A DNA stretch of 64,000 nucleotides from the NCBI GenBank assembly GCA_026874595.1, contig CM049318.1:10583241-10647240 (forward strand), written 5' to 3'. The DNA comes from Sipunculus nudus. Taxonomy: Eukaryota; Annelida; Sipuncula; Golfingiida; Sipunculidae. Shown piece by piece: positions 22,301 through 33,096 of this stretch. Made by a program: the position numbers and the translations under genes. The notes below the pieces were generated by a model that saw only the letters and a program-made list of their open reading frames with translations, was not told the origin of the DNA and ran no database searches. Position 1 is the first letter of the stretch. Each line of letters opens with the position of its first letter.

Positions 22301-25270
22301 TGTTTTAATTTTCATTTGTATTTCTTTCAATTTTTCCATATTGCCTTTATCAGACACCCGGGCCTTTATTCTATTCAGACCTGGTTTCGACCCGGCGTTT
22401 AAACAAAGCCGGCGTCTATTAAAGGCCGGCGTTTATTAAAAATATACAGGTAAGCATAATTGACGACTCGGGAAAATTTGCTGCCCGGTATGGAAAAAAT
22501 AGACGTGACACGTAATTTGAAAGAAAGAAACATTTATAGAGGAATTAAAATTTTTAATGAACACACAAAGAAATCGAAAGTCGCACAGCAATCTTCTTCA
22601 GTTAGTATGACCCATTCATGCACACATTATAGTGAGAGGAAAATACATGGTGCAAACATGGAAACTTCTCTGGTACCCGGCCTCTGAACAATACCCGGCG
22701 TCAATTAAAGGCCGGCTTGTATTTTCTTAGACAGTGTTTTGACCCGGCTACTAATTAAGGCCCGGGGTCTGATCAAGGTAATATGGTTTGTGTTTAGAAT
22801 GTCTGTGCCATGAAATGTGCAATGAAAATAACTTATTTTGATAACATTAGTTACAGACATTAAACCGATAGCTGACCTTCCGTCATGGGCGACTGCTACA
22901 ATAGTACTGCTTACGATCATCATAATAATTCTCCTCATTGCCGTCATATTATATTACCGAAAGTACAAGGAACAAATGGTAAGATAATATTCTATGCACT
23001 ATACGTGCAACATAACAAAAGTACCTCACCTTGTTTCATGCGTGCAGTTAATATTGAAATTAAGTTTTACCTACATGCATTAACAAACGAAAACAAGTGT
23101 ATGTGCTCTGCTTTTGCAGGTAAATGCGTGTTTGTTTAATAGTATGTGAATAAGAATCTGAGCTTGGACTGGTTTACTCATCTTAAATTTAAGGCCAAAA
23201 TAATAATTTACTAATTTTATGTTCTTTGGTGAACTTTGAACATATATTGTTATAGTCATTATGTATATCACTTTAATAAGCTACTTAATGAAAAATAACA
23301 ATTGTAACGTTATATCTCTCCTGGCCCTCAACGATAATGTCCTGTTCTCAATTCAAACCAAAATATTTAAGTTTTTTTTTATTTATACCACCTACTTCTT
23401 AGGAATAAAAATTTGATATTATGGTGCAAAAAAAGCTACTAAAAGCTAATAACTAGGCTACAAACTTTCGTATAAACTGTCAGGTATATTTGCATGAATT
23501 GGGGTTGACCGCTGACACTGCATCGTTACTAACGAGCTTATTTAATCGACGTTTTTAGTCAATTTATCTTTGAATAAGGGCGGACTGAGCCGTGTGGAGA
23601 CCGGGAACCTTCCATTGCAATGGTTTAGACGAAATCTTGATATCTGTGGGCGGATGGAATGAAAAAAAAATTCCAGGGCGATTTTTTCACTCAGATCAGC
23701 CCTGTCCTGCACGTTAATGAATGGTTCTTATTTGCAGGCCATAAACATTTGAGCAAAGTTTATTTCGAAAGATCACATATAAATTCCTTAGGTGGTTAAT
23801 TTTGGTCAAAATAAAAGTTTTGATTTGTTTACTATCCTTAGTCTTATATATCCACAACCCCAAAGTTAAATTGATAAACCACTGTGACATGAATGATGTG
23901 TCTTCCTTTTGAAACTGATACACTAATAACAAAATTGTAATGTTAATTCCAATTAAAAATAAATTTTGAAAATGTTGAATATTAAATTTAAGTGTAAACG
24001 TTTGCATATATACGTATACTTTGCAAGACTGTTTTATGAAACAACGATTGTTATACCGCAGGTATTCATTATACATAAACCGGATGATTCTTATGCCGTG
24101 AGATATCAAAGGAGAATAGAAGCCTGCAGCCTCAGGAACGTGAGTAACGGAAAAAGTCTTCAATTTTTTCCTGTGTAAGGGTTTATTTTCTTTTCGTTTT
24201 GTGCAATTACAAAGAAATAAAATAAATAAAAAAAATTGGACATTGATATAACAACGCTTCATTCAGTATTTCGATGTTAACCTTTCAGTGTTAAAATTTA
24301 AGTTGTCTTTTAGCAGGATGAAGATGAAGGTTATTTAGAAAGCCTCTCAGAAATAACCGTAAGTTCCTAAGTTTTTCCTTGGTTTCATTTATCATAACAA
24401 ATAAGTATTTAGTTTTTCAGAAACGATCATCAGCCACTGCCCTATCTATTTTTATGCATCCACTTTTTATTTAGTATTGCAACTATAGTCTTATTTACAT
24501 ATATATGCTTTCAGGCAATTCAATTGATTCTCCACCTCTATATTTAGTTAATTATTGTTGTTTCATGTAAGATAGCAACAATTTACTAACTGTAAAAATA
24601 CCTGAACTACTTACTAACTTAACATCGTTTTCACTGCTCATGGATATATAGCCTAAAAAAATCTTTATTTTAATTATATAAGAAAAGAAGTTAACTTATG
24701 AATAAAAACTTTAAAAAGCCAAATTGTGATCATCAGTTTTACAGTTTGAATTGTCATTTTGAACAGGAAAAAGACGGAGATCATTCCGATAACGACGGTC
24801 CACTTGCCGTAAGTTTTGTTTTTTTTTCCTGGGTACAGTTAATTATATTTCATTATAAGAGTATTTTTATACAGTACATTCTCTGGTAAAATTAAAATAC
24901 CGGTACTATACCGAACAGCGCCGCCTTGTTATTGTACAGAAAACTGGATACTTATATTTTATTATTTGATCAGTATAATAATCACTTAATATGATACTCA
25001 CTTAGCTGGAATTAGGATAAAATAGCTGCGCTAGAAGATTTTGTATGAAGACCATGTTGCTAAAACCATTTCAGGTTCATTATGTTCGTATTTTTAAATA
25101 TTATTACGAACATACATGGCGCTGCTTGTAGTATTTTCTGCACCTATTCCACAGACATTTTATATGTCTCCATTACAGTGCAGAATTTGCTGAGCTCGAG
25201 AGGAAAAGAAAGTCAAAGAAAAATAATAATTGAAATATTTTCTGTAACTGTCCAGAATGTGTTATGCTGA
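16383..25270 (+). CDS. Transmembrane receptor with two C-type lectin-like domains (CTLR-1)
   Basis: Exons: 16383-16434, 17651-17872, 18897-19025, 19580-19852, 20547-20693, 22857-22978, 24062-24139, 24317-24358, 24767-24808, then 25075-25087 plus 25179-25270 (or the alternative 3' exons at 29306 and 30579). All junctions are GT/AG and all phases agree. Exon 1 is a signal peptide starting MTKTLVVTFLLLP and ends at a consensus gtaagt donor. Exons 2-3 and 4-5 each encode one CTLD split in the same place. Exon 6 is a single transmembrane helix, and exons 7-9 form a small acidic tail in phase-0 units. Predicted length is about 403 residues if the TAG at 19022-19024 in exon 3 is bypassed, or 133 (secreted, first CTLD only) if it is used. 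A type I membrane lectin-like receptor in innate recognition is the family inference. A polyadenylation signal aataaa lies at 25353. Confidence 0.8.
17651..19025 (+). CDS. CTLR-1 exons 2-3: divergent first CTLD with in-frame TAG
   Basis: Exon 2 (17651-17872) gives the N-terminal half, ending ...NNTQWLNGQEV; exon 3 (18897-19025) gives the C-terminal half with RCGIL and EMDHCGT, the inner CTLD disulfide pair. The outer pair is absent on both sides: the helix-1 cysteine position is Phe (NNIFKQL) and the final cysteine position is Ser (YGYIS). Both halves are phase 1-1. Exon 3 is exactly 129 nt with a consensus gtaagt donor, yet codon 42 is TAG (19022-19024), two bases before the exon end. This may be a true stop giving a secreted form, a disrupted allele, or an exon that is skipped. 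Confidence 0.7.
18045..18534. repeat. Tandem duplication, two ~245-bp copies, in CTLR-1 intron 2
   Basis: The segment starting 'ggcgtctcattgaataag' at 18045 is repeated from 18290, apparently without change over about 245 bp. This is a very recent duplication or an assembly artefact. It is non-coding. Confidence 0.85.
19580..20693 (+). CDS. CTLR-1 exons 4-5: second CTLD, full disulfide set, no sugar-binding triad
   Basis: Exon 4 (19580-19852; acceptor ttccag; donor gtacgc) starts with a DCHQC hairpin cysteine pair, then CGAKNWFVARDKC, the typical W..A...C of CTLD helix 1, and FWIGV. Exon 5 (20547-20693) has WSEGEPQTDKNCAIAEL and WKSTSC...FHCF, supplying the remaining conserved cysteines. In Ca2+-dependent lectins the EPN/QPD and WND positions bind sugar; here they read EPQ and WKS, so classical mannose or galactose binding is doubtful. 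NRT in exon 4 is a possible N-glycosylation site. Confidence 0.85.
22340..22785. mobile_element. Inverted-repeat MITE in CTLR-1 intron 5
   Basis: The left end 'catattgcctttatcagaca' and the inverse of the right end (catattaccttgatcagacc) match as terminal inverted repeats of ~30 bp. Inside are inverted copies of 'cggcgtttattaaaggccgg'-type sequence. There is no transposase. The superfamily was not determined. Confidence 0.6.
22857..22978 (+). CDS. CTLR-1 exon 6: transmembrane helix
   Basis: After PSWATA comes a ~21-residue run of Ile, Leu, Val and Thr (IVLLTIIIIILLIAVILYY) and a basic stop-transfer (RKYKEQM). The exon enters in phase 1 from exon 5 (forming an Asp codon) and leaves in phase 0 at a gtaaga donor. 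Ectodomain phase 1-1 exons therefore switch to phase 0 tail exons here. Confidence 0.85.
24062..25270 (+). CDS. CTLR-1 cytoplasmic tail exons 7-10
   Basis: Exon 7 (24062-24139) encodes VFIIHKPDDSYAVRYQRRIE..., exon 8 (24317-24358) DEDEGYLESLSEIT, and exon 9 (24767-24808) EKDGDHSDNDGPLA. All are phase 0-0 with gtaagt/gtgagt donors. DEDEGY resembles the acidic lead-in of hemITAM receptors, but the tyrosine is followed by LESL (YxxxL), so no canonical YxxL is present. The last exon is uncertain: a 13-nt exon at 25075-25087 plus 25179-25270 keeps frame to a TGA; reading straight through 25075 stops at 25131; or splicing continues to 29306. Confidence 0.55.
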
Positions 25271-25802
25271 TTGATCATGCACGGTGATGGCATTTTACTG
25301 ATTCAGGATTATCTATGTTGGAAAAAGGAATGTGTCGGTCTGTCCATATTGTAATAAAGTTTGACTTGCATACAATCATACTAGTATGGCAAAACAAACT
25401 TATTAACAGTGTATGTGTTTTTGCTCGTTTAAAAATTCTACCTGTATGAGCATTTTGGCTCTAACGCGATCATGGTGTAACAAATCCCAAAAGGAAGGAG
25501 AGCGCATCATCACAATGCTTCATTAATTATGTCAAAGGCGCACTTCAAAAGTTATGAGGTTAACGAAAATCCTGTGTTTCCGTAGATTTGACCTTGAATA
25601 GCAGGGTCTTCAAACATGTCTCACACCCTAATCGAAACATACTGTATGTGACATTGTAAAAAAAAGGTTACTTCCAGGATCATGGGTTCACAAAAATCAT
25701 ATATTGGGGTTAACATAAATCTTATATAATAAAAGATTTGACCTTGACGGTCAAGGTAAAGGTCATAGGGTTTTGTTTTTTTTTATTAGGAAAAAATATA
25801 TA

Positions 25803-25998
25803 TCTCAAATTGAGAACAATGTTTGTTTTCACCAAATTTAGAAATATTCATGATCAAGGCCATTCTCATAGCCAAAATATGACCAAAATTTACAATGATT
25901 TCTCAAATTGAGAACAATGTTTGTTTTCACCAAATTTAGAAATATTCATGATCAAGGCCATTCTCATAGCCAAAATATGACCAAAATTTACAATGACT
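25803..25998. repeat. Tandem duplication, two 98-bp copies
   Basis: The segment beginning 'tctcaaattgagaacaatg' at 25803 recurs at 25901 with no differences noticed. It lies in repeat-derived DNA downstream of CTLR-1. Confidence 0.85.
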
Positions 25999-26356
25999 AC
26001 ATCTTATAAACTTCATCGATGCATGTGCATAATATAAAAGTAATCTGTCTCTTAATTTTTTTTTATTATTAACAATGCCCACAGTACTGTTAATTTGCAA
26101 TAATAAGGGTATTTAAAGGCACGTTTACAAGAAACAGATCATAGTTGACCACCCATATCCGATACACGAAAAAGCTATCCTAGATCTTTAGTTATCTTGA
26201 TTTTTGGACCAATCCGTGCATCCTTTATTGAGATATTTAAGAATTTGTGATTTTCACCAAAATCGGGCCTTTAAAAGGTCACGGTCACTCTCATAGTAAA
26301 GGTCATGACCCCATTGTAAATAGGATTTGTCCCTCCCCAATATCTTTACACGTAAA

Positions 26357-26520
26357 CAGGGGCGGATCCATGATTTTGGAAAAGAAGGGGTCCAACCAGG
26401 AGGATTGTCTCATCCTGAAAAAGATCCCCCCCCCCCCCCCGCCCAGTCTGAAAAAGGGGGTCCAGATGGTCTGAAACACTTAAAAAGGTTGCGACAGAAG
26501 AAAGGGGGGGGGGGGAACAT
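26357..26520. mobile_element. GCGGATCC MITE-like fragment
   Basis: It opens with 'caggggcggatcca', the family's inverted end, and contains C and G tracts (26427-26440 and 26504-26514). The other end is not clear. Confidence 0.5.
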
Positions 26521-27302
26521 CCCGGAATCGCTTATGCGTCAAATTTGATAAAGATCTGTGAAAAATGTGTTTCAATGTTTCCAACATTGTAAAGCTTTAT
26601 GTTTAATTTTTGACAGTTTACCTCCCCATTACTGATTCATGAAAACAGGATGAACACTAGAAGACAAAACACCGACCTGACATCTTTAAAATTTGTCCAT
26701 AAAGACTATTTGGGGGACAGATGAAAATATTTTGATAAATAATTAGACCATGCCACATGTTTGAGCCATCTTTACCTTCTGGTAGGTCATTTTATTTACG
26801 TAAATATTATTAAAAAGAATGGTTGATGTATTATTTCCTAAATTATTTTAACACATAGCACTTACTTCACATGCAACTATAAGGTTCTTGCTTTCCTGGT
26901 TTGCCCATGAAAGTATACACAGGTAGGCATCTGATCCTGGACCCTTGTGCAATAAATTGCATTCTTTTGCTTCCTGTCTCTCAACAGAGATATCAGATCA
27001 TACTTACTGTCACAGCTAAGCGCCATGACCCGCGGGTTGTTATATATAGACATTTGCATTTTTAATTGCTAAAGAGCTGAGCTGCCCATGCTGGCAGAAT
27101 GTAGAAATGAGACTGGGTGAATATTTACATATTCACCTCTATATTCACCTCTAGAGATTCAGATTTTTTTACCAACGTGAAATGATAAATATGCTTTTGC
27201 TTTTTAACATATGGCAGTTCGATATCAGAGGACAAAACTGAACGACTCACCCGGGTGCTCACTAGCCATATATCGGTATAATTTTAATTTTAATATATAT
27301 GA

Positions 27303-27420
27303 TTTTTTAGCTCGGCTGATTTTAAGTCATGCTGTGCCATAGCGACTGGTTTTTGTCCGTCGTTCTCCCGTCTCTCCGTCCGTCCGACCGGCCGGCCGGC
27401 TGCTTTTTATGTCAACCCGT
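27303..27420 (+). mobile_element. Diverged 5' end of the HINE-like family; a 3' end lies just before it
   Basis: 'ttttttagctcggctgat' followed by 'gtccgtccgaccggccgg' matches the left ends of the other copies with changes. A diverged 3'-end motif (cagctaagcgccatgacccg) occurs at 27013-27042 and may belong to an older copy to its left. The 3' end of this copy was not identified; the element at 27955 probably interrupts it. Confidence 0.5.
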
Positions 27421-27954
27421 AACGATGCATTTAAAGCCACACCTTTTATCTCACAACTTTGATCTTTCACATTTGGCTCACTTACCAAGTGGGAGAAGAA
27501 TCCTATAGATTTGGAGGTCAAAGGTCAAGGTCACAGGATACACTTCTTTAAAAAGGTTGTAGACACATATCAAGCTAGACTTTTCATTCCAAACCGTCCA
27601 ACATTGACAAATCGCTTCTGCCAACAAGGGAAAAGACGTGTTGGTTTTTAGCTCAAAGGTCAAGTTCACAGCACCAACTTCTTGCTTGGAGTCATTTTAA
27701 GGCAAACTTATCAACCTATACCTTCTATCTGTCATATATAGCCTACCTACCAATACGGGAAGAACTCTTTTGATGTTGAGTTCAAAAGGCCCGAGGTCAA
27801 GGTCACAATACTAAATTGTTCAAAAAGCCTGTGAACCTATTTCACGCTAAAATGTTCATCGAAAACCTTCAGTCTTTCACATATGCCTCATCTATGCATA
27901 ACTCAATTTGATTCAGACTTCATATTTATGGGTCTTTTTACTTGAAGAAATAGC

Positions 27955-29020
27955 TTATTGTATCCGCCAAAATGAAGTTTTGCGGATACTATGTTTTTGA
28001 CCGGGTTCCGCCGCCTCCGCCGCGTTCGTTTCCGGAGAACTCCTCTGAGACTACTGGACGGATTTTTCCGAAACTTACAACAATTATTGGGTCACATGTG
28101 AACTGGTGCCTAACCAATTGGCCTTGACCTCTGACCTTTCCTCTCTGCCCAGCGTTCATTTGTGCGTCTGTTACCACACATAAACCCACATATCTCAGGA
28201 ACCGTTTCACTGATCAGGAAAAAAATTGTACAAATGGAGCCCTTGATAGCTTTATAACATACACAAAAAATGGTGGCGCCACCTGCAACCATGTTTGCAC
28301 AGTATTCATCTGTTCGTCTGCCTGGGGTTAAAATTACTCATATCTCTGCAGTGGTTTGACTAATTCACCTGAAATTCGGCATGCGGATACATCCTGGACA
28401 GCTTTGCAGTGGTTTGACTAATTCACCTGAAATTCGGCACGCGGATACATCCTAGACAGCTTTCTTGATTTTATGACAGGTGGCGCCACCTACATTCACC
28501 ATCACGCTGCAGACATCCAAGCTCATATCTCGGGAACCGTTTGACTGAATTGGCCAAAATTTTTCATGTGTCTTGATCTCACATAGCTGTTTATCATACG
28601 CAAAACTGGTGGCGCCACCTGCAACCATTTTTGCACAGCGTCCGTCTGTTTGTCTGCCGTGGGAAAATATCACTCATAACTCGGCAGTGGTTTGACATAT
28701 CTGCCTAAAATTTTGCAGGTCTACACATCTTGGACAGCTTTCTTGATTTAATGACAGGTGGCGCCACCTACATTCTAGTTTACGCTGCAGCGTCCAAGCT
28801 CATATCTCGGAAACCGTTGACCGTTGACCATATTGTGCATGTGTATAGATCTTACATAGCTCTATATCATACACAACACTGGAGTGGCCACCTGCAATAA
28901 TTTTTGCACAGCCTCCGCCTGTTTGTCTGCCGTGGGCTAAAATCACTCATATCTCTGTAGTGGTTGACTTATATGCCTAAAAATTTTGCGTGTTTATACA
29001 TCTTTGATAGCTATCTCGAT
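27955..29020. repeat. Element with 5' hairpin and internal subrepeats carrying GGTGGCGCCACC
   Basis: It starts with a hairpin (tatccgccaaaa / ttttgcggata) near 27960. Alternating subrepeats of about 140-260 bp follow. They carry 'tcatatctcgggaaccg', 'ggtttgactaattcacctga' and 'tctgtttgtctgccgtggg', and the palindrome ggtggcgccacct occurs near 28272, 28480, 28607 and 28757. No protein coding was seen. It ends where the next HINE-like left end begins at 29020. Confidence 0.7.
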
Positions 29021-30131
29021 TTTTAGCTCAGCTGACTGTAAGTCATCTGAGCTATAGTGATCACTCTTTCTCCGTTGTCTGTCTGTCCGTTAACCAGGCA
29101 CAAATCGGAACCGCTGGACCTAGAATCTTGTAACTTGACATTCTGAGAGGTCCATAAAAATCTCCTTGGGAACCAGAAATTAGGTCTCTGTTACCCATAT
29201 CCTTTGAGCTATGGGGATAAAATGTGGGTCTGTCCCTGGATTAAGGATGGCTTTATTTGTTTTACAAGACTCTTATTAATGCTTTCTGCATTTCAATTCT
29301 TTTAGGTTTTTCAGTTTACCTACCCAGCTGACCCCACTAACAAGCAAGGTGATAATTAAAAAAAAAATTGGACTTACACATTTGCATGTCCATTAATCTC
29401 ATATGAGAGCTCTCTAACCTGATCATCTTCTGAATTGTTTTAGACAATCATTACTGTAGCATTCTTTGAGCAATTGCCACAACTTTGGTCTTTTATTGGA
29501 GGATGTGTGATATCAAATGTCAGGCTTGTCATAAATCCATTATGTCTGCCAGGACGCAACCTTAGAAATCCTTTTGTCAGTGCAGTTTCTGTGATTTCTT
29601 TTTTGGTCCCTTTTAGAGGATGCTTGTTGTCGGTTTTCTGACCTGTCAGAAATCCAATATGGCCACTAGGTATCTCAAGATCTGTTAAAGTGAATGAAGT
29701 GGGACGTATATTAATGTAATCTTTCAAAGGTTTGGTTCAAAAATTTCCTTAAAAAATATGAGTATCATTTATGGAAGTTTAGTACAGTTGGTTTGTATTG
29801 AATACAAATTTATACGGAAGCACCAGTTTCTCAATAATTCTTGCATTGATTTCCTTGATTTTTTGCTATACATGCCTATCTTGTATTTGGCCTGTGTGGT
29901 GTTCCCTTTGAGACTGACAGGTATCAACAACCATACATTTCGCCTCAGACCATCAAGTCAATGTATTTTAACCAGACATATGTAATATATATTTCTGTCA
30001 TCGTAGAAAGTTTCAACAAAATTGGCAAATAGGTTCTCCAAAAATTTGACTGGAACTTGTGAATCTCAGCCCATGATGTCGCAGGTCATGCTTGGCAGCT
30101 GAGCGTCATGACCAATGAGTCACTTATTGTA
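29020..30131 (+). mobile_element. HINE-like element copy carrying one unit of the 337-bp repeat
   Basis: The left end 'ttttagctcagctgactgta' begins at 29021. About 29095-29225 is the inverse of one unit of the 2945-7700 array. A 3'-end motif (cagctgagcgtcatgacc) lies at 30096. If one element spans the interval, it encloses the possible exon at 29306. Confidence 0.6.
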
Positions 30132-30676
30132 TATTGTGATATTTCGTCCCAGTTACGTGTTATTGTAAATTCCAAGTATTTTTTGTAATGTCTATTACAT
30201 TGTCTTTGTGCCACGAAGTAGGTATCAAGTAATATTCAGGCATGGACATTTGGGAACTATTGGGATTGGTAAAGGTCTAGACTTTTCATCGCCTGAGCAA
30301 GAATCCCTTTCTTTGGGCAACCTCCTAACTCTAATGTGAAAGTTAATCAGCTTAAAGAACACAGACTATAAATGTGTGGTATAAATGTGTCTAAATGGAT
30401 CCGCAAAGAATACATCTTTCAAGAGTATTCATCATCAGTGATAATGTATCTCTAGGACACATTTTAATTTCTTCTTAATATATCGTATGGTTCAATATGA
30501 TTTCCCTGTTGAATATATTTTTTTAATTGTAAACCCATAGTGGTTATATATTTGTGATTATTTATTATATTTCTCCAGATGTAGACGCCATAGCCAAGCA
30601 CCAAATCCAATGGACACAGTCAGCTTTCAGCAACAGACATCTGGCCGTACGAGATCCAAACGGAAAATGTTTCTGA
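29306..30676 (+). CDS. Possible alternative last two exons of CTLR-1
   Basis: Exon a is 29306-29348 (acceptor after a long pyrimidine tract ending cttttag; encodes VFQFTYPADPTNKQ; donor gtgata; exit phase 1). Exon b is 30579-30676 (acceptor tttctccag; enters phase 1; ends ...RDPNGKCF then TGA). With a 9-nt exon at 25075-25083 the frame closes to a 418-residue receptor, and aataaa follows at 31094. Exon a falls between two termini of a dispersed repeat, so it may be spurious. No homology is recognised. Confidence 0.3.
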
Positions 30677-33003
30677 TTTCACTTTTTAACGTCATAATTG
30701 TAAACCAAAGGTAGCCAGAAACAAAATCAGTATTTTTTTTCTGTTTCATATACAAGTTGATATATTCTGTGCGGCAACACAGTTTAGTAGATGTAACATT
30801 TTATACTGTGATAAAGAATGAGCTTTGAAGATCTAACGTTCTAGGACACACACACAATTAAATGCTACAAGTAAAATCTCCGTTTTTGCATATTGGAAAT
30901 GTATGTTTAGGCGCACTGTATTATGATATGGAAAATTTATTTTGTGTTTATTTGTGGCAATGATTCTCAAATTTAACACCAAATTTAATTTTAAAAACTT
31001 GCGCTACTTTTCAAATACGTACAATGTAATACATGTTCGGTAAAAATACAGCAAAGACCGGACTGTTAACAGCATTTTTTTAAAATAATTATCAATAAAC
31101 ATTTATAAAGATAGACATGAAGAAAATTCATATTTCGACATGTTCATTTCTGATTTAGAAACCTGTTTCTGCTTAACAAGTGTTCATAATATTCTGGGTT
31201 TTTTATAATGTTAGAGGTATGTTTCGTGTTTATCACTTGGAAAAAGTTTTCTAGATCTTACAAAACAAAAGTCATGGTCAGGATTTAAATACTCTATTCG
31301 TTGACTCTTTCGAAGCTATTGTGTAAGCTTCATAGATAATATTATGTTGTAGAATAGACAAGTATGTGATAAAAACCTGTTTTATGCTGTAAGGTATTAA
31401 GTTTGCATATTAATATGTCATAATAATTGTTTGCACAATGTGTTTGTACAATGTGTTTGTAGTCATAATTATTACTAAGTTTATTGTCTGTTTAAAGGAG
31501 ATCGAAGGCAAGCAACACTTAGTTTAATCTCTTAATATTTGTTACATAGGATATTGAACGATGTTGCATGTTGGGGGCTTATACATGGTACAAATAAACA
31601 AACTGGCTTTGACAGGGTATCATATCTTTTTTACGGAATTTCTAAATCATAGAATACATAAAGCAGGATGTCAGATACACAACCATCCCTTATTAAATAA
31701 GGGCCTCTTTGATACAGGGGATTGTTTCTATAGGCTATTAAAAGTGTGGATGACATCTTTGTACCTCAGTTGTATGTATGGACACCTTTACATTATATTG
31801 AAAATGTAATTGATATTTACATTATATTGTCTAGTCAGATGGGTTTTTACCTGGTCAATTCTTGATTATTTTTATTACTAAATTGGGTCGGCATATTACG
31901 TTCCGCTCCCCTCAGTAAGCCATGTGAAATAGGATTAAGAATTGTTTCTGGGTTGGACATGACAGACAAAGGACATTTTCTATATGATGAATAAAAATCT
32001 GGATCTCAGACACGAGCATGCAGAAATCTCGAGTGCAGAAGGTGTTGTCAGAGAAAACCGGTTTTTATCTCAATTGTTATAAAACTTTAAGGGCATGTAC
32101 AGCTGTAATATGATCTCAATAGCAGATTCAGGTGCACAGGAGAAAGTACACATGTTCGAAAGTTAACAGACTGCATTTAAGTAGCTTATTGTGCCATCTA
32201 AGATAGCAAGTCATGGCAAAATTAAGGTGTAAATCATTTAATGTTGCGGGCTCTTAGTATAGCAAAAGTGTTTTAGTAAATTTATTTAGTATATTTTTAA
32301 ATGGCCTATCAGGCTGAGATGCATGAAACACTTCTTATTTACACTTTACTTTCAGGTTTATATATTTGAATGGCTCATCTACAAACTCTGATTATTTTAT
32401 TAATCCTGCAGTGTGGTCATTTTAGCATTTCTCTAGAGAAATATCTGATATTTGTATAAGTTTAGTCCAATCACTGCCAAGTTGTACCGTTCTTCGTATA
32501 TGAAAGAAACCCCAAAAATCTCATGGGAAGTTTTAATCACAGAGTAGTTTTATTAATGTCCAGAAAAGGCTAAACCTAGGGTTTCATACCAAATCTCGGG
32601 TTCTTACATATGATTTATATATAAGGTCAGTGGGAGAATGAGCTTATGAAAAAAACTGTCATAAATTACGTTTTTATGGTATGTCCAGACAGGGGTTTAG
32701 GTCAAACCAAAATTTAAATCCAAATGCATCATTTCAAATGCAATTTGTTATGGCTTTTCTTCGTATCGTAATATTGTCAGTTTAACAGAATTTCCTGATT
32801 AAAGCTCTTTCAAAAAGAGTATATTTATATATTGAACTGTGAAATTTTCTAGAATAAAAATAATTGAAACTCAAACCTGGTCTTGTTATTATAATGTAAA
32901 ATGTCGCTTGTGAACCTTAATTTTAAAGTTCACCTTCCCTTGTAACAACAGAGAAAAAAGAGGAAATAAAGGAAACATCAAACTGGATCTATGCAGCGCA
33001 GAC
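30677..33003. other. Intergenic, AT-rich, nothing recognised
   Basis: No splice-flanked exon, RNA gene or repeat structure was recognised, apart from a polyadenylation-like aataaa at 31094. Short open frames have no domain features. Confidence 0.5.
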
Positions 33004-33096
33004 CGAATGTAGAGAAATTAAAGACCTACACCATAGTTCATGTTTCACAATTTTGATATTTTGAATTTGAGAAATAGAAATGAGGTCAACTGCCGT

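Noticed and set aside
23714-24262. 182-codon minus-strand frame, hydrophobic
   Set aside because: Antisense to a well-supported CTLR-1 exon in AT-rich intron sequence; composition alone explains it.
24317-24358. hemITAM in the CTLR-1 tail (DEDEGY)
   Set aside because: The tyrosine is followed by LESL, giving YxxxL and not the YxxL needed.
25075-25240. ITIM-like VHYAEF reading by joining 25075 to 25179 in another frame
   Set aside because: It needs a phase-2 donor that is not present; no GT fits.
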